In this document: piece by piece, positions 48,101 to 59,262 of the stretch
Layout of the letters: each line of letters starts with the position of its first letter
Numbering within the stretch: the first letter of the stretch is position 1
Assembly: GCF_003590095.1 (NCBI RefSeq)
Contig: NC_039478.1
Location: forward strand, 16,988,001-17,052,000
Origin: Trichoplusia ni
Taxonomy: Eukaryota > Arthropoda > Insecta > Lepidoptera > Noctuidae
Direction of reading: 5' to 3'
Length of the DNA stretch: 64,000 bases
The notes under the pieces: generated by a model
Seen by the model: the letters and a program-made list of their open reading frames with translations, nothing else
Told to the model about the DNA's origin: nothing
Databases searched by the model: none
Made by a program: the position numbers and the translations under genes

Positions 48101-48978
48101 GGTCGACCGTTATTACCGCTGGGTTCCGTCGGTCACTCGCGTCGGTCAATTTTTGGCTGGAATCGAACTTCCCCGTATATTTTATGCGGGCTCCCTTTCT
48201 GTGGATTACCGACAAGTTTTGGTTAAGTTTCCCTTTTGGTAGGGCGATTGTTCGACCTTACGAATTTAAGTTGCGTCCGTTTGTTTTTAAATTGGAGGCT
48301 AAATTCGCTTTGATTTTTATTTATTTTTTCTACGTTCTGATTTTAAGCTTTTATGTCGCATAACTTGCCAATGAATAAAAACCCTTTGATTTGAATTTAC
48401 TAAATGTAACTTATTTTGAACTTACAAAACTGATGTCTCAGCATTTCCTTTACTAAAATTATTACAACTTCTATTAAACTTCTAAAATCGTACATTTTAC
48501 GAGTCAATTGTTGTAAAAATAAGTGTACCGACAGTCTAGATATTAAATCGCTGTTGCATTTTCAACTATGAACCGGCCAGTGTCAAAGTATAATGAATTG
48601 TAAGAGAGAACCGGTAGGCTGTAAAGTTACCCCTTGTCACGAAAGGGGCAAGGCACACGCGAGGTTAATTAAAAAAAAACGGCCGAATCTAAATTATGCT
48701 GATGTTGAAATGGTTCAGTATCTAAGGCGAAAGGTCTTGAATAGTTTAGGTTGTACAGAAAAAAGGTTAGGTTTCATTGCTCTCCTTTATTCTTATTTTA
48801 TGAAGAATGAGTCTAAGGAAAAAGATATTTAATTTAAATTTTGTTTGAAATACCTGTCAGTTTATTTTAATTTAATTCAATTTTCTAAAACAACAAGAGC
48901 AAACAATAAACAATATCCAGTAATTATCTGTTTTCTCTTCATAAATAGCAGGAAGACATTAAATAATGCAACAGTTAA
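45171..48978. other. Non-coding stretch
   Basis: No gene supported. At 47940-48363 both strands are open for about 90 and 110 codons in a slightly GC-raised segment; no domain is visible on either. Confidence 0.4.
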
Positions 48979-49073
48979 CTCACGCGTATTGATCAGATCG
49001 CCCGACTAGTTTTGGAAACGCGGCGAAAGGGTCACTTGGATCAGAAACTAGTCGGGTAATACCGATATATACA
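48979..49073. repeat. Palindromic repeat (CCCGACTAGTTT arms)
   Basis: CCCGACTAGTTT (49001-49012) is exactly inverted at 49045-49056, with a 32-nt loop. Flanks ACTCACGCGTATTGATC on the left and ACCGATATA on the right extend the relation to the fragments at 16402 and 41008. A small non-coding palindromic element, class unknown. Confidence 0.7.
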
Positions 49074-50654
49074 TTGCTTCATTCAGTAATGAATCATCGT
49101 AACGAAAGTTGCTATAAAAATATAGCACGAAGATATCATTGTGTAATTTACTGAAAATTATGTTTTACGGAACCCCAAACCCTCGCCGATTGGGCAACGG
49201 CCTTGCCGCCACTATAACCTTGTATTCAAGTTTTATTTAAAGCATAGACGCGTCTAAATAGCTAATATCTATATACATAAAGTTGAACCCTCGCGGCGAA
49301 CTAATTTAGAAAGATTGCGTTACTTTTTACATTAGTCGCGTTATCTTGTGGGCACAGCTGATAACTCATTTAATGTCTATTCCACGTGTGAGGGTCACGA
49401 AGATAGAGGTTCAGTGAGGTCAACGACCAGTTGATAGAAACAACGAAAGTTGTTTTAATAGAACGTAATTATACTGAATATATTAAAATTGAAAAGGATT
49501 TTAGATTTTAATAAAAGAGTGGATATTGTTGAGAGCTTACTTGCTGCAAATCCTTATTACGCATTTCAGCTATGTCGATATTATAGTTAAATAATATTGA
49601 AGAAAATCTTGTTTTGTTGTTTAAAAAATTGACACCCGGGAACTGGAAAAACAACCACAGCTTAAACCTCAGTATTTATTTTTGAATAGAAAAGTTGTGA
49701 TTTCAAGCAGCCTGGTGACAGGCGAAGACTAAGTAAATGGGGGCCGTTTTTTACCCCTTAGGAATGAAAAAAGGGCACCGAAGTCATGCGTTTAAATCAT
49801 TGCCAAGCAAAGCAAAAAAAATCTATCGTTCACTAAAAACTACATTACATAAATACTTCACACATTCGACTTTGTACTTAAATAGCTTAACACCAACAAA
49901 GTCACAAAACAGAAAATACGAAAAAGTGCGATACTCACACATTACCGCCGCAAGTTAAATGAAAGACGCGCTCATAACATTGCCGTGTAAACCACTTTCT
50001 GCTAAGAGGTTCTCGACAAGTTAACTGCAAGACATTACTGTATACCACTGTGTAGTACGTACACCGTTAACGCTGTATACCGCACGAAGGCGATTTTTGA
50101 AACTATCTCGCTTCTTGAGACTTTTTTTAGGAAATGAGGTTGTGATGTATGAGGACTTATTTCAATTATCACTTTGCATATACAGTGTTTTGAAATTGTG
50201 TTTTTGTTAAAAATTGAAAGTGTTTTTGGGTGGAAACCCGCTATTTTTCATTTATTTATTTATTAACCTGAATTTCCCTTTGCAATTCTTATTTTAAACG
50301 TTATATCTTTTTTAATTATATTTATGATAGAATTAAGTGTAGGGGCTTTAAAATTAATAATTAAATTGTTCGTTCTGGGAATATGATTTTAAGCGGAAAA
50401 TAATCCAAACAAAAACCGTTCTAGAACTACCATTATTTAGTACAAAGTACTAATTACGGAGATAATAATCACGTTTGAAGGTCCTGCACAGACAAGCAAT
50501 TCCCATTGCGTGTCAATTATACTTGACACTTGGTACGCATTAACTTTAATTACATATTTGTTTTCCAGATATGGAGCTTGTAGGTTGTCTTATAGATAAA
50601 ATTTCGTAGTACTCAATGAACTTATTTAGTGCAGATAATGTTTATATTAGTAAT
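49074..50654. other. Non-coding stretch, no features recognised
   Basis: Nothing supportable. Short AT-rich frames only. Confidence 0.4.
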
Positions 50655-50778
50655 TATTCCGGTTTAGGGGGTTTCGCAAACATTCAAGTCACATAAACAA
50701 AAAGCACTGGGAATTATGCGGGGATCGAGCCTGCAGCATGTCACTTAACTCAACCTCACCACTCGACTATCCTCGCAT
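50655..50778 (-). mobile_element. tRNA-derived SINE
   Basis: Minus strand: GAATGCGAGGATAGTCGAGTG (box A-like, plus 50759-50772), box B-like AGGCTCGATCCCC (plus 50720-50732), then a body ending TTGAATGTTTGCGAAACCCC, which parallels TGTTTGGGACACCTCC in the 24062 copy. Confidence 0.65.
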
Positions 50779-53700
50779 TCTAAAGTCAGTATGAAATTCA
50801 TCTTCTGCATAAACATTGTTTAGATGTAATCGTACCTTCTGCCAACAGTTAAGCACTGACATCGCGACATAAATAATTACACGGGCAGTGCACACGGCGA
50901 CACGGGCACGAGTTATAGTCCCACCATCAAACCGCGGCCATGTTGTGGTCAAACCAAGTTTGGGGCTAGTATTAGCCTCATTTGGAAAGTTGTTTGACTG
51001 TTTTTACCGAGTAGTGATAAATAGCTGGTCTTCGATGGGATTTAGTGCGTTTTGGTTCGTGATTTTGGATAAAAAGTTTTACTTTTCAGGATGTGGCAAA
51101 TTTTTACAATTATTTTCTGTAAGTCGAGAACAGGACGTGTTCTTTATGAAATGAAAGCTTCTTGAATATACATATTATAGCCCGGACAGATTTGGAAAAC
51201 TTAGGTCTAATCTTAGCTCAACCGAAGGCATGTTATAGGGCAGTAAAAATCTTATTTTATTACTCCAATCCATCACAGAAACCTTACCACATAAGCAAAA
51301 AAATTCTGACACACAGAGCAAAATTCTACAAAAATAATCGAGAGTTCTATGAAAAATGTATCGTACTTACAATAATCCAACGTGATATTTCAGATCATAG
51401 AAAACGAAAATAATAAAGACTTCGATTCATAGAGAAGCAATATAAGTGAGGCATATAAGTAATTCTATGGATTTTATTTAAACGCACGTTGCATGCCGGC
51501 ACTCGATCAAGGCGCCGTTTTTATGGTGATATAAAACGCCTTATAGTTCACAGAATAGCTAATACAGTAGATGACGTCGATAGTCGGCTTTCACTATCAG
51601 ATGATTGTGGGTAATAATATCAACGATCAATATTTATGCACTTTATTTACGCTGTAAAACTGTGGGGGGGAATGAATAGTATGATGACAATAGTTTGAAA
51701 TTTTTTTGTGAATGAGTGGAAGGCTTTTGAGTATATGTTAATATAATAGGTGTAAAATGTTACTCAATCCTAGAAATTCTACACCTTGGAAAATAAACGA
51801 AGTGTTTATGATTCATATTAACGACTTCGGCAGATAGCGACGCTGGTGCCCAGACGGGGCGTCAACTGCACAGGTGCACTCTCTGTTCCCTTACTTTCAT
51901 AGTTCAACAGAACGGCTATCCAACACGACCGATGAAACAGGCGCAGGCAGATATTTTTAAATACCTCCCGAATGACTGCTGCGATATTTGTCTTCAAGAC
52001 ATTGACATTCGAAAGTTCATCTTTTCAGAAAAACAGCGTTTTATTAAAAGCACCTTCAATTCAAAGCGAAGTAGCATTTGATTACTGAAACAAAAGCTAA
52101 CGCACTTATCTTTGAAGGCACGAGCTGTATGCAACTGTGTTCCGACGATAAACATCTAGACTTCAGTCTTAAACGACCAAGATAAGACAGACGCTTTCAT
52201 ACTCACTCCTTTCCAAGTTCCATTAACTTTAGCAAGCAAAGGCCGCGTCTAAACTATGCATGTATCGTGTGTACATCTCTTTTCATCGCTTACTGGCCAC
52301 GGTTCACACTAGTTAACATTCCGCCGACCCGACTATAAGGGGATGAAAAAAGTCGACTCAAAGAGAACAGGTTTACCAACAGCTCTCGAGATTCCATCTT
52401 TAGAAGGGGGCGCGAATTCGATCTCTTTAATGTTCGCCTTTTCAACTCACAACCTTTTCAGAGCTGTCCTACAAGTTACCAATACAAAAAAATTTAATAC
52501 GAATATTTATAATTGGAACACGGATGCAGCAACAAAGTTTGAGAATGGACCTAAAATTACAATAAAGGTACATGCCGTATTAACATTACAAAGAGACCTT
52601 TGGAGTCGGGTCATTCTGTAACCCTATCGTCGTCCATTAGTTAGTGGCAGGTTAATAAGGTTCTTTGTTGTCGCCACTCGACGCGTTCACAATTTCGCCT
52701 TGAATGCAGCTTATCTCCGAGCTTGTTTGCTTACACCCTCGGTAAAAGACCCACCGTACTACGTCACTTGCCAATTTTTGTAGCGTTAGTTGGAAATTAT
52801 GAACGCAAGCCGAGATAGTCTTTGTGTGCTTTGATAAATTTATCTCTTGTTTCATGGAGATTGTTTTTGCATTCCCTTCAAAGAGCCTCGCAAAGTGCAT
52901 ATAAATCTCTAATCTGAGACTGAATCTTTGTAAGCGTATTCTCCTCTCATTGTGTGGAAAATGTGTAAGCCCTACGCTCAGTTAAACTTAAACTGGTTTA
53001 GAAAGTAAATTCTGCAAGATCGCGAGATCAAATTTTAAAGCAGAATTTATCATAAATACGCGTAATGAGGCGGAGAAAGCGAATGAAAACTAAATATGTG
53101 AAGGTAATCGTTTATTGAAGCCAACATAATAGTAAGTTATCGAGAATATTGTTCCTCAAAATTCGTTGGCTGAGCCTCTCAATAGTCGATTTAGGAGCGA
53201 AATGGAAAATTAATGGCACGGAAGTGAAATTCTTCAGATAAACCGGAGACAATAGACTTAGGCGATCGTTTTGGATCCGAAGTAAAGACATTCGCCAGCG
53301 TTACCGAAGGCGGTGTGAAGAAACGGGAAGTTTCAGAGTTTTGTTTGAAATGTTTTGATCCGCAAACTGAATTCGAAATTGGAAAAGCTGAAGGACTAGC
53401 AGACAATAGCGTGGAAGTAGAAACAAAAACTCAACGGGACCGTGAATATGTAAAACAGACAAAATAATAAAAAAAACATGAATAGGAAAGTCGGGGTAAG
53501 AGAACAATGAACTGGACACGTAACTTGAAAAAGATTTACTATGTTATTCTGGTACAGGTGAACTTAATATGATTCGGAACCACGATTTAAATTAATCATT
53601 TTTATACTTCGGGAAACTTTGCTTGATTATTTTCTTCGAGGATTTTAGTTCGTCTTTCAATTAATCCGGATCTGACACGAATCTGCCATTTCCCAAGATC

Positions 53701-56269
53701 TTAAGCAATCAATTCTAAAGCTTAGCCGATACGCTTTTAAAAATATTTTCTGTAACTCCACTAAAAATTATAACAGTAAAAAAAAACACTATCCCTTCGC
53801 GGACCGGTAAAAGCAGATGATTTCTCATGCTTGGAGCCAGGAATTTGTAATCAAAGGACACTTCAATTCACAGATACCACACACAAACTAAGTCAATAAC
53901 ATAGAACACTATCCAAACTTAACTAAACTAGAAATGATCACGAGCAATAACAAAACAAACATGTAACTTCATAACAATCCCATTATATTTATCAGTCCGG
54001 CAGACTGTTACCAAAACCACTATCAAATTCTAAACAATAGTTGGTGCTGCAGACTGCGGTCACGCCGGCCCAACAATGGCGCCACGATCCGCTGCAAAAC
54101 GTTATTAAACTTAAATAGAAGGGACCATTGATGCAGAAACTTCCCATTACTGGGGATCGAAAGAAAATCTCTTATCAGAAGCGATTATTGGGCCGGGATT
54201 AATATCTAACTGTGTGCCGACAGGAGTAGCGAAATGGGAATTTAACGATAAAACCTCCGCGGTCGGGGATTTCTTTTGTTTTTTATTTGTTCTCCGTCGT
54301 GAGGGTAATGTTTATGGAATGAAATTAAAGTCTTGTGTGATACAGAGGAACGATTAAAAGCAATTCTGTTCGACCATACGGATTTACTTCAATATGCCTT
54401 TTTATCTTCACTCAGTTATAATTCTTTCATTATTGCTATGACTGAAGTTTAACGAAAATATTGAGGATAAACAAACCACATTTAAATATTCGGCATATGA
54501 AACTTCATTCAGTCAGAATCTAAATTCAATACCGTGGAAAGAATTCCATTTCAATGGAAATTCAATTCAAACCATTTCAGCGTTGCACGCGGCGAAAACA
54601 ATATTACTATTGGTGGACCTCACGAAAACCTATCCGGAACGGTGAGGTGAACCAATTGTCAAAGTCAATTATTCAATGAGGTTGTTAAAGAAATTGTCAC
54701 GGATATTTTTTAAACAACTGAAACTTATTATTCAGATTCAATATTCATATTTAGAACGAGATAGTGTGACTTAACTTTTCCGTCATTTTAAATCCTGTTA
54801 CTAGACGTGATGACGGCAAGCCGAGGATGAAATGGGCAGTATAATATAATAGTATCTTCTGCAGAAATACAAAGCTAAGGGGAAAGACACAAAGTGAGGT
54901 ATAGCAGTACAAGTGGGTTATTCAAGACTGATTCGATGATGATAATTTTTGGATGAAACCTTTTTTTAAATCATTGATTTCGCAAAACTCTTCTAACGTA
55001 CTGTATTCCTTATTCAAAAATTAAAAAACAGACAGTCTTTTGTTTTCGAAATTGAATAAAATAGTTTCAGATAAAATCATTGCCCTAGCTTCGAATATAT
55101 TTTTAAGTTATTCATCCACTAAAGTTCTCGTATTAATATAATTATGTACTGCTATCGACTCAGTCTGGAAATCATAATTGTTATCTACTAGGTGCGTAGT
55201 TATCCCTCATTCATATTCATAAGACGAATGCCGCGAGCGTTTCTGATCGTACAAGGGTTACCAGATTTTAAATTAAGTTAATACCAAGAATTTCTACCGT
55301 TGTAAAAGTAAGACTTTGTTCAATTTCGTGAAGGATTTCTTGTTGAAGTATTATTACTGAAATATTGAAAAAAAAAATGTTAATGTAGAATAATATTTTT
55401 TATTACGATAGTATTCGTTTCTTTCCATCTATCACAACTTTTTTTTATCTAAGTGAAAATCCTCAACATTAATTTTATATGGAATAATTAAAAAACAATT
55501 AAAGGTTTTTAAGTCTAATAACCAATTACTGAAACATCAATTAGTTTTACCACACCCTAAAGTGTAAGTTATAAACGAATTACGAACCTCTTTAGCTTAA
55601 CCTGCATTTCAGTATGCCAGGATTTCGCTACCTCCAACTATTCCTACTTTAAATATTCCATCGAAAGTTAATTCGGGGAATATCCTACCCATGTTCCAAT
55701 GCCTGGAGCCCGCAGTTCGGTGGCCATGTTTTGCGGCATGAATAACCACTTACATTTAGTTAGATAGCCCTGAATTTATTGTTTTAGAGAACATGAGACC
55801 TTAATTAATGGACATTCTAAATCAAAGCGGTAAATATCTATCTATTATGTGATGTTATCTAAAGGAATTGTTGGCTCCAATTGTTATTGAATTGTTTGTC
55901 TGGAGTCACTGGCCCAGATTTAATTTTGTAAGCGTATAGGTTATGAGAAAATGTGTGATTAGGTTTAAGGAATTATTTTACAGCACATATATTTTGGGAC
56001 TTACTGTGATGAAAAAATCTTTTGCTTTGGCCATCGTCTGTGTGTTTTGAAAGTAATAACAGTTTTAATATTGAGGTTCTAAATTTCTAAAACTGAAACG
56101 AAGTCTGCAAAGTAAGATCATATTAAAACCTTAGAATTTCATTCCCAGGATAACATAAGTCCCTAAATATACTTCAAAGTTGTTCAAAAATATAACATGT
56201 TACAAACTTGGTATCATAAGTTGTTCTGTACTAGAGAAAAGTACGCACAAAACAAGAACGCCACAAAAA
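50779..56269. other. Non-coding stretch
   Basis: About 5.5 kb without a supported gene. GC-raised patches occur at 51.8-52.5 kb and 52.65-53.45 kb. An 89-codon ATG-less open stretch at 51812-52078 has two CxxC motifs but no convincing splice signals. Confidence 0.4.
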
Positions 56270-57352
56270 CCCGTTGTACGTATCAGCGCGTAAATTCCAA
56301 ACATTTATCTCTCAATGTGTGCCGTATAAACAATGGCTCCATTCGCATACCTTTTCCCTCAAAACTGCAGTGTCGATATAATCCACGTGGAAAACGGACT
56401 GCGAGCGCCACGGCGTCAAGCCCAGCCGAAGCCGTGACGTAGATATATTAGCATTTAGATTATGTCCTCTGGCAGTGGCGGACACGTGGCGACGTCATTC
56501 GCCATGCCTACCCCTGATTTGTCCCCGGGCGAACGGATGAACCTTGTGTTTAATGAAAATAGAAATTCCGGTGTAAACCTGCCATAAATGTGCGCCACTT
56601 GGCGGCGAATTGATGTAACTTTGTGCCGTATTCCGGTTGGATCATTTGCGTACCCCGCTCTTTGAGACATTGGACCTTACAATTGTATTTGTACAAGACT
56701 GAAATTGTTATGGAAAAAGTAAGAATATTACGTATTTAGTATTCTGGACGCAGAGCAAAAACTTATATTAGAGAAAACAAGCTCAGAAAAGTCTAAGCCC
56801 GAAAGCGGATTAGAATAGTTTACTACTTTCAAGCCCTAATAAAAGATGTGGTAAAGAATTGTAACTCGATCTGAACTCAAAAGACTTTGTTGAGACTTCA
56901 CTTAAGAAAATTTCTTATACACTGGCGGCCAAAATAACTTAGATAAAGAATTCGCATCCCAAATGAATTTCCGAAGAAATTCCATATCGCTCTTTGTATT
57001 GTAGAATGTTATCATCCTTAGGTTGACATAAAAACTCGAATAAAGGTAGTGAAAAGAGGTCTCGTATTTTCCTCAGCGATGGCATGACCTCGATCCGTCA
57101 TCGCGCATCGTATCGATTGATTTCCTATCGATCCCTAACACACATCTATTTTACATGATCACTTTTGCACAATATGACAGGTTCGTTCCGCGTTCCCTTG
57201 TGCATATTAAAATGCAAATCAAAGCCGGTGGCTGGCGCCGTCGCATTTTCTCGATATTTTTTCCTCCGCAAATCGATTCGACATTCGTAATCGAGATAGA
57301 CGCAAATAGTCACGTCTGTAATATATTTTGGGGGTGTCGTAAAGACATCTAA
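56270..57352. promoter_or_regulatory. GC-raised block with clustered factor-site matches
   Basis: This kilobase left of the large Helitron has patches richer in GC than its surroundings and includes CACGTG within GGACACGTGGCG near 56478, a forkhead-like TGTAAACC near 56571, two TATCGAT motifs near 57112 and 57127, and ATGCAAAT (57212-57219) overlapping ATCAAAG (57218-57224), POU and TCF/SOX cores. Frames of 81 codons (plus) and 71 codons (minus) overlap in it, neither recognisable. It looks more like a regulatory block than a gene, but only conservation could show that. Confidence 0.22.
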
Positions 57353-57996
57353 TACGAAATCTTTTTTACTTATTCCAATATGTGCAAACGTAAAGTATTT
57401 TTCCTTTACGATTGTAATAAAATTCTTAATCGAGAATTAATGTTTGTGGGAGGTGCTGTTGCGCTGTTGTGTTCTTTTTTGTTTAGTGGGATCCTATTTT
57501 GAGTGAGGTGAAGGTGTGGCGTCTCGGGTTATAACGACAGCCGCCATCTGACATCATTTCAGTGTCCTCACCTTTTGTCAATTTTTAGAGCACCTTAAAG
57601 ATCTGTAGCGCTTCGTAACGACCGTCGCTTTCTGACGAGGACACTTTTCTGTGGAAACTTGTAGATTGTGTTTCGGTCTTAGTGTCGGTTTTGTTACTCT
57701 AACGAGACAGACTTTAATAATTATTTCAGTTTTCATAATTACATTGACCCTTAACACGACTGTTTTCATTTGCAGTTCGTTTTATTTTAACATACTTTCT
57801 TTAATTGATATTCGTACAAAAAAAAATTGAGAGAATTATAATTAGGGATACAATTACCGTTGAGTCATATCCTTAAATCTATACTTATAATAAATCTGTA
57901 GAGAGGTCAATTCTGTACATAAAATATATTTAAAAAATAACTATCAAGGGGTGGTTAGGGATCGCTACTGATGCCAAAAATGCAATCAGTAAAATT

Positions 57997-58000
<4 letters not shown>

Positions 58001-58044
<44 letters not shown>
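58001..58044 (+). repeat. (TCTG)11 microsatellite
   Basis: Eleven uninterrupted TCTG units inside the Helitron 5' region, 123 bp from the element start. It keeps a short SVCL-repeat reading frame open, which I do not regard as a protein. Confidence 0.97.
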
Positions 58045-58045
<1 letters not shown>

Positions 58046-58612
58046 ATATTCGTTATAGAAACAAAAACTACTCGACGGATTTTAACGAAATTTGGCACAA
58101 TTATTCTTCATACTCTTGGGCAGGTTATAGTATACTTTTCATTACGCTACGACCAATAGGAGCAGAGCAGTGAAGGGAAATATTGGGAAAACGGGGTAAG
58201 TTACTCCATTTTTTAAGCTTCCGTCACGTGTGCAGGCTTATAGGTTAAAGCTACATAGAAATCATGTATGACGGAAATATTCTCCCTAAAATTATATAAA
58301 AAATATTCCTCGACAGCATATGTCTAACTTTTATGGTTGACTCACAATAACACGTGAAACTCCCGATAGCTTAGCAATTCGGAGATTTCTGATTGTATTT
58401 GTCTACTCTAACGTTTACAACACTATCACTCATCCCCAATTAAAAAAGTTAACATTATTACCTATTCAATAAAAAAAGAATCATGTAAATCGGTGTAGAC
58501 ACACCAAAGTTATACATGAAATAATAAGAAATCGCGCGTGAATACAGAGTCATGCTATAAGGATTATTTTTGTGTATCGGTTGCCGCGCTCGACGCGCGT
58601 CGTGGCGGGAGG

Positions 58613-58677
58613 TATAAAAAGGCGGGGGGTCCGCGCTCGAGCGTCATACAATATTTGGCTGTTGATGCGAATAGACG
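58613..58677 (+). promoter_or_regulatory. Core promoter of the Helitron gene (TATA, Inr, DPE)
   Basis: TATAAAAA at 58613-58620 in a GC-rich context, an initiator-like TCATAC at 58644-58649 with the presumed +1 A at 58646 (TATA at -33), and AGACG at 58673-58677, exactly +28 and matching the arthropod downstream promoter element RGWYV. The three elements lie in the right order and nearly canonical spacing, about 0.6 kb before the start codon of the only long gene in the window. Confidence 0.6.
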
Positions 58678-58700
58678 TTCAGACTGTTCGACCTTATTGA
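58665..58700 (+). CDS. 11-codon upstream frame in Helitron leader
   Basis: If transcription starts at 58646, this is the first ATG of the messenger, 19 nt from the 5' end; it reads MRIDVQTVRPY then stops. It is the only ATG I find between the presumed start site and the Rep-helicase start at 59263. It might dampen translation of the main frame, or be skipped because it is so close to the cap. Not claimed to be a functional peptide. Confidence 0.25.
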   Translation: MRIDVQTVRPY

Positions 58701-58847
58701 CAATCAATAATTGTTATTTGCAAACCGTGCTTATCAGCACGACTTTTAGTCTTTGAATAGTTTATTTTTAGAATTGTTTTGTTGTTAGTTTATATAATAG
58801 GTATTAGATTAATAGTATTAGTAGTAGGTACACCTATTAGTTATTTT

Positions 58848-59194
58848 GGTAGTGTTTAATTGTATTAATAGTTTATTTTCGTAATTGGTAGTGTTTAATT
58901 ATATTAATAGTTTATTTTCGTAATTTTTATATTATTTATTTTGGTAGTGTTTAATTGTATTAATAGTTTATTTTCGTAATTTGGTAGTGTTTAATTAAAT
59001 TAATAGTTTATTTTCGTAATTGGTAGTGTTTAATTAAATTAATAGTTTATTTTCGTAATTGGTAGTGTTTAATTATATTAATAGTTTATTTTCGTTATTA
59101 TTATATTAGTTATTTTGGTAGTGTTTAATTGTATTAATAGTTTATTTTCGTAATTGGTAGTGTTTTATTATATTAATAGTTTATTTTCGTAATT
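58848..59194 (+). repeat. 39-bp minisatellite, eight copies, in the Helitron leader
   Basis: Units begin GGTAGTGTTT and end TTTATTTTCGTAATT, starting at 58848, 58887, 58943, 58983, 59022, 59061, 59117 and 59156. Most steps are 39 bp (one is 40); the second and sixth units are followed by an extra 17 bp, giving steps of 56 bp. Units differ mainly by G/A at one position of AATTGTATT / AATTATATT / AATTAAATT. No ATG occurs in any unit. Confidence 0.95.
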
Positions 59195-59262
59195 ATTACA
59201 TAATAACTATATATAATTGTAAGTGTAAGGTAGCTTCAGTTACCGTCGATTAAAAATACACA

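Noticed and set aside
47940..48363. Overlapping open frames on both strands (91 and 110 codons)
   Set aside because: Neither product is recognisable; the overlap follows from a local low density of stop codons in a GC-raised segment.
51812..52078. 89-codon stretch without initial ATG, with two CxxC motifs
   Set aside because: The cysteine pairs have no flanking residues typical of a known zinc finger, and I find no convincing acceptor or donor. Kept only as a note.
56919..56950. ACTGGCGGCCAAAATAA, reminiscent of Tc1/mariner ends
   Set aside because: No matching inverted end or transposase fragment found nearby.
57971..58159. 62-codon frame with SVCL repeats
   Set aside because: Produced by the (TCTG)11 microsatellite in the non-coding 5' region of the Helitron.
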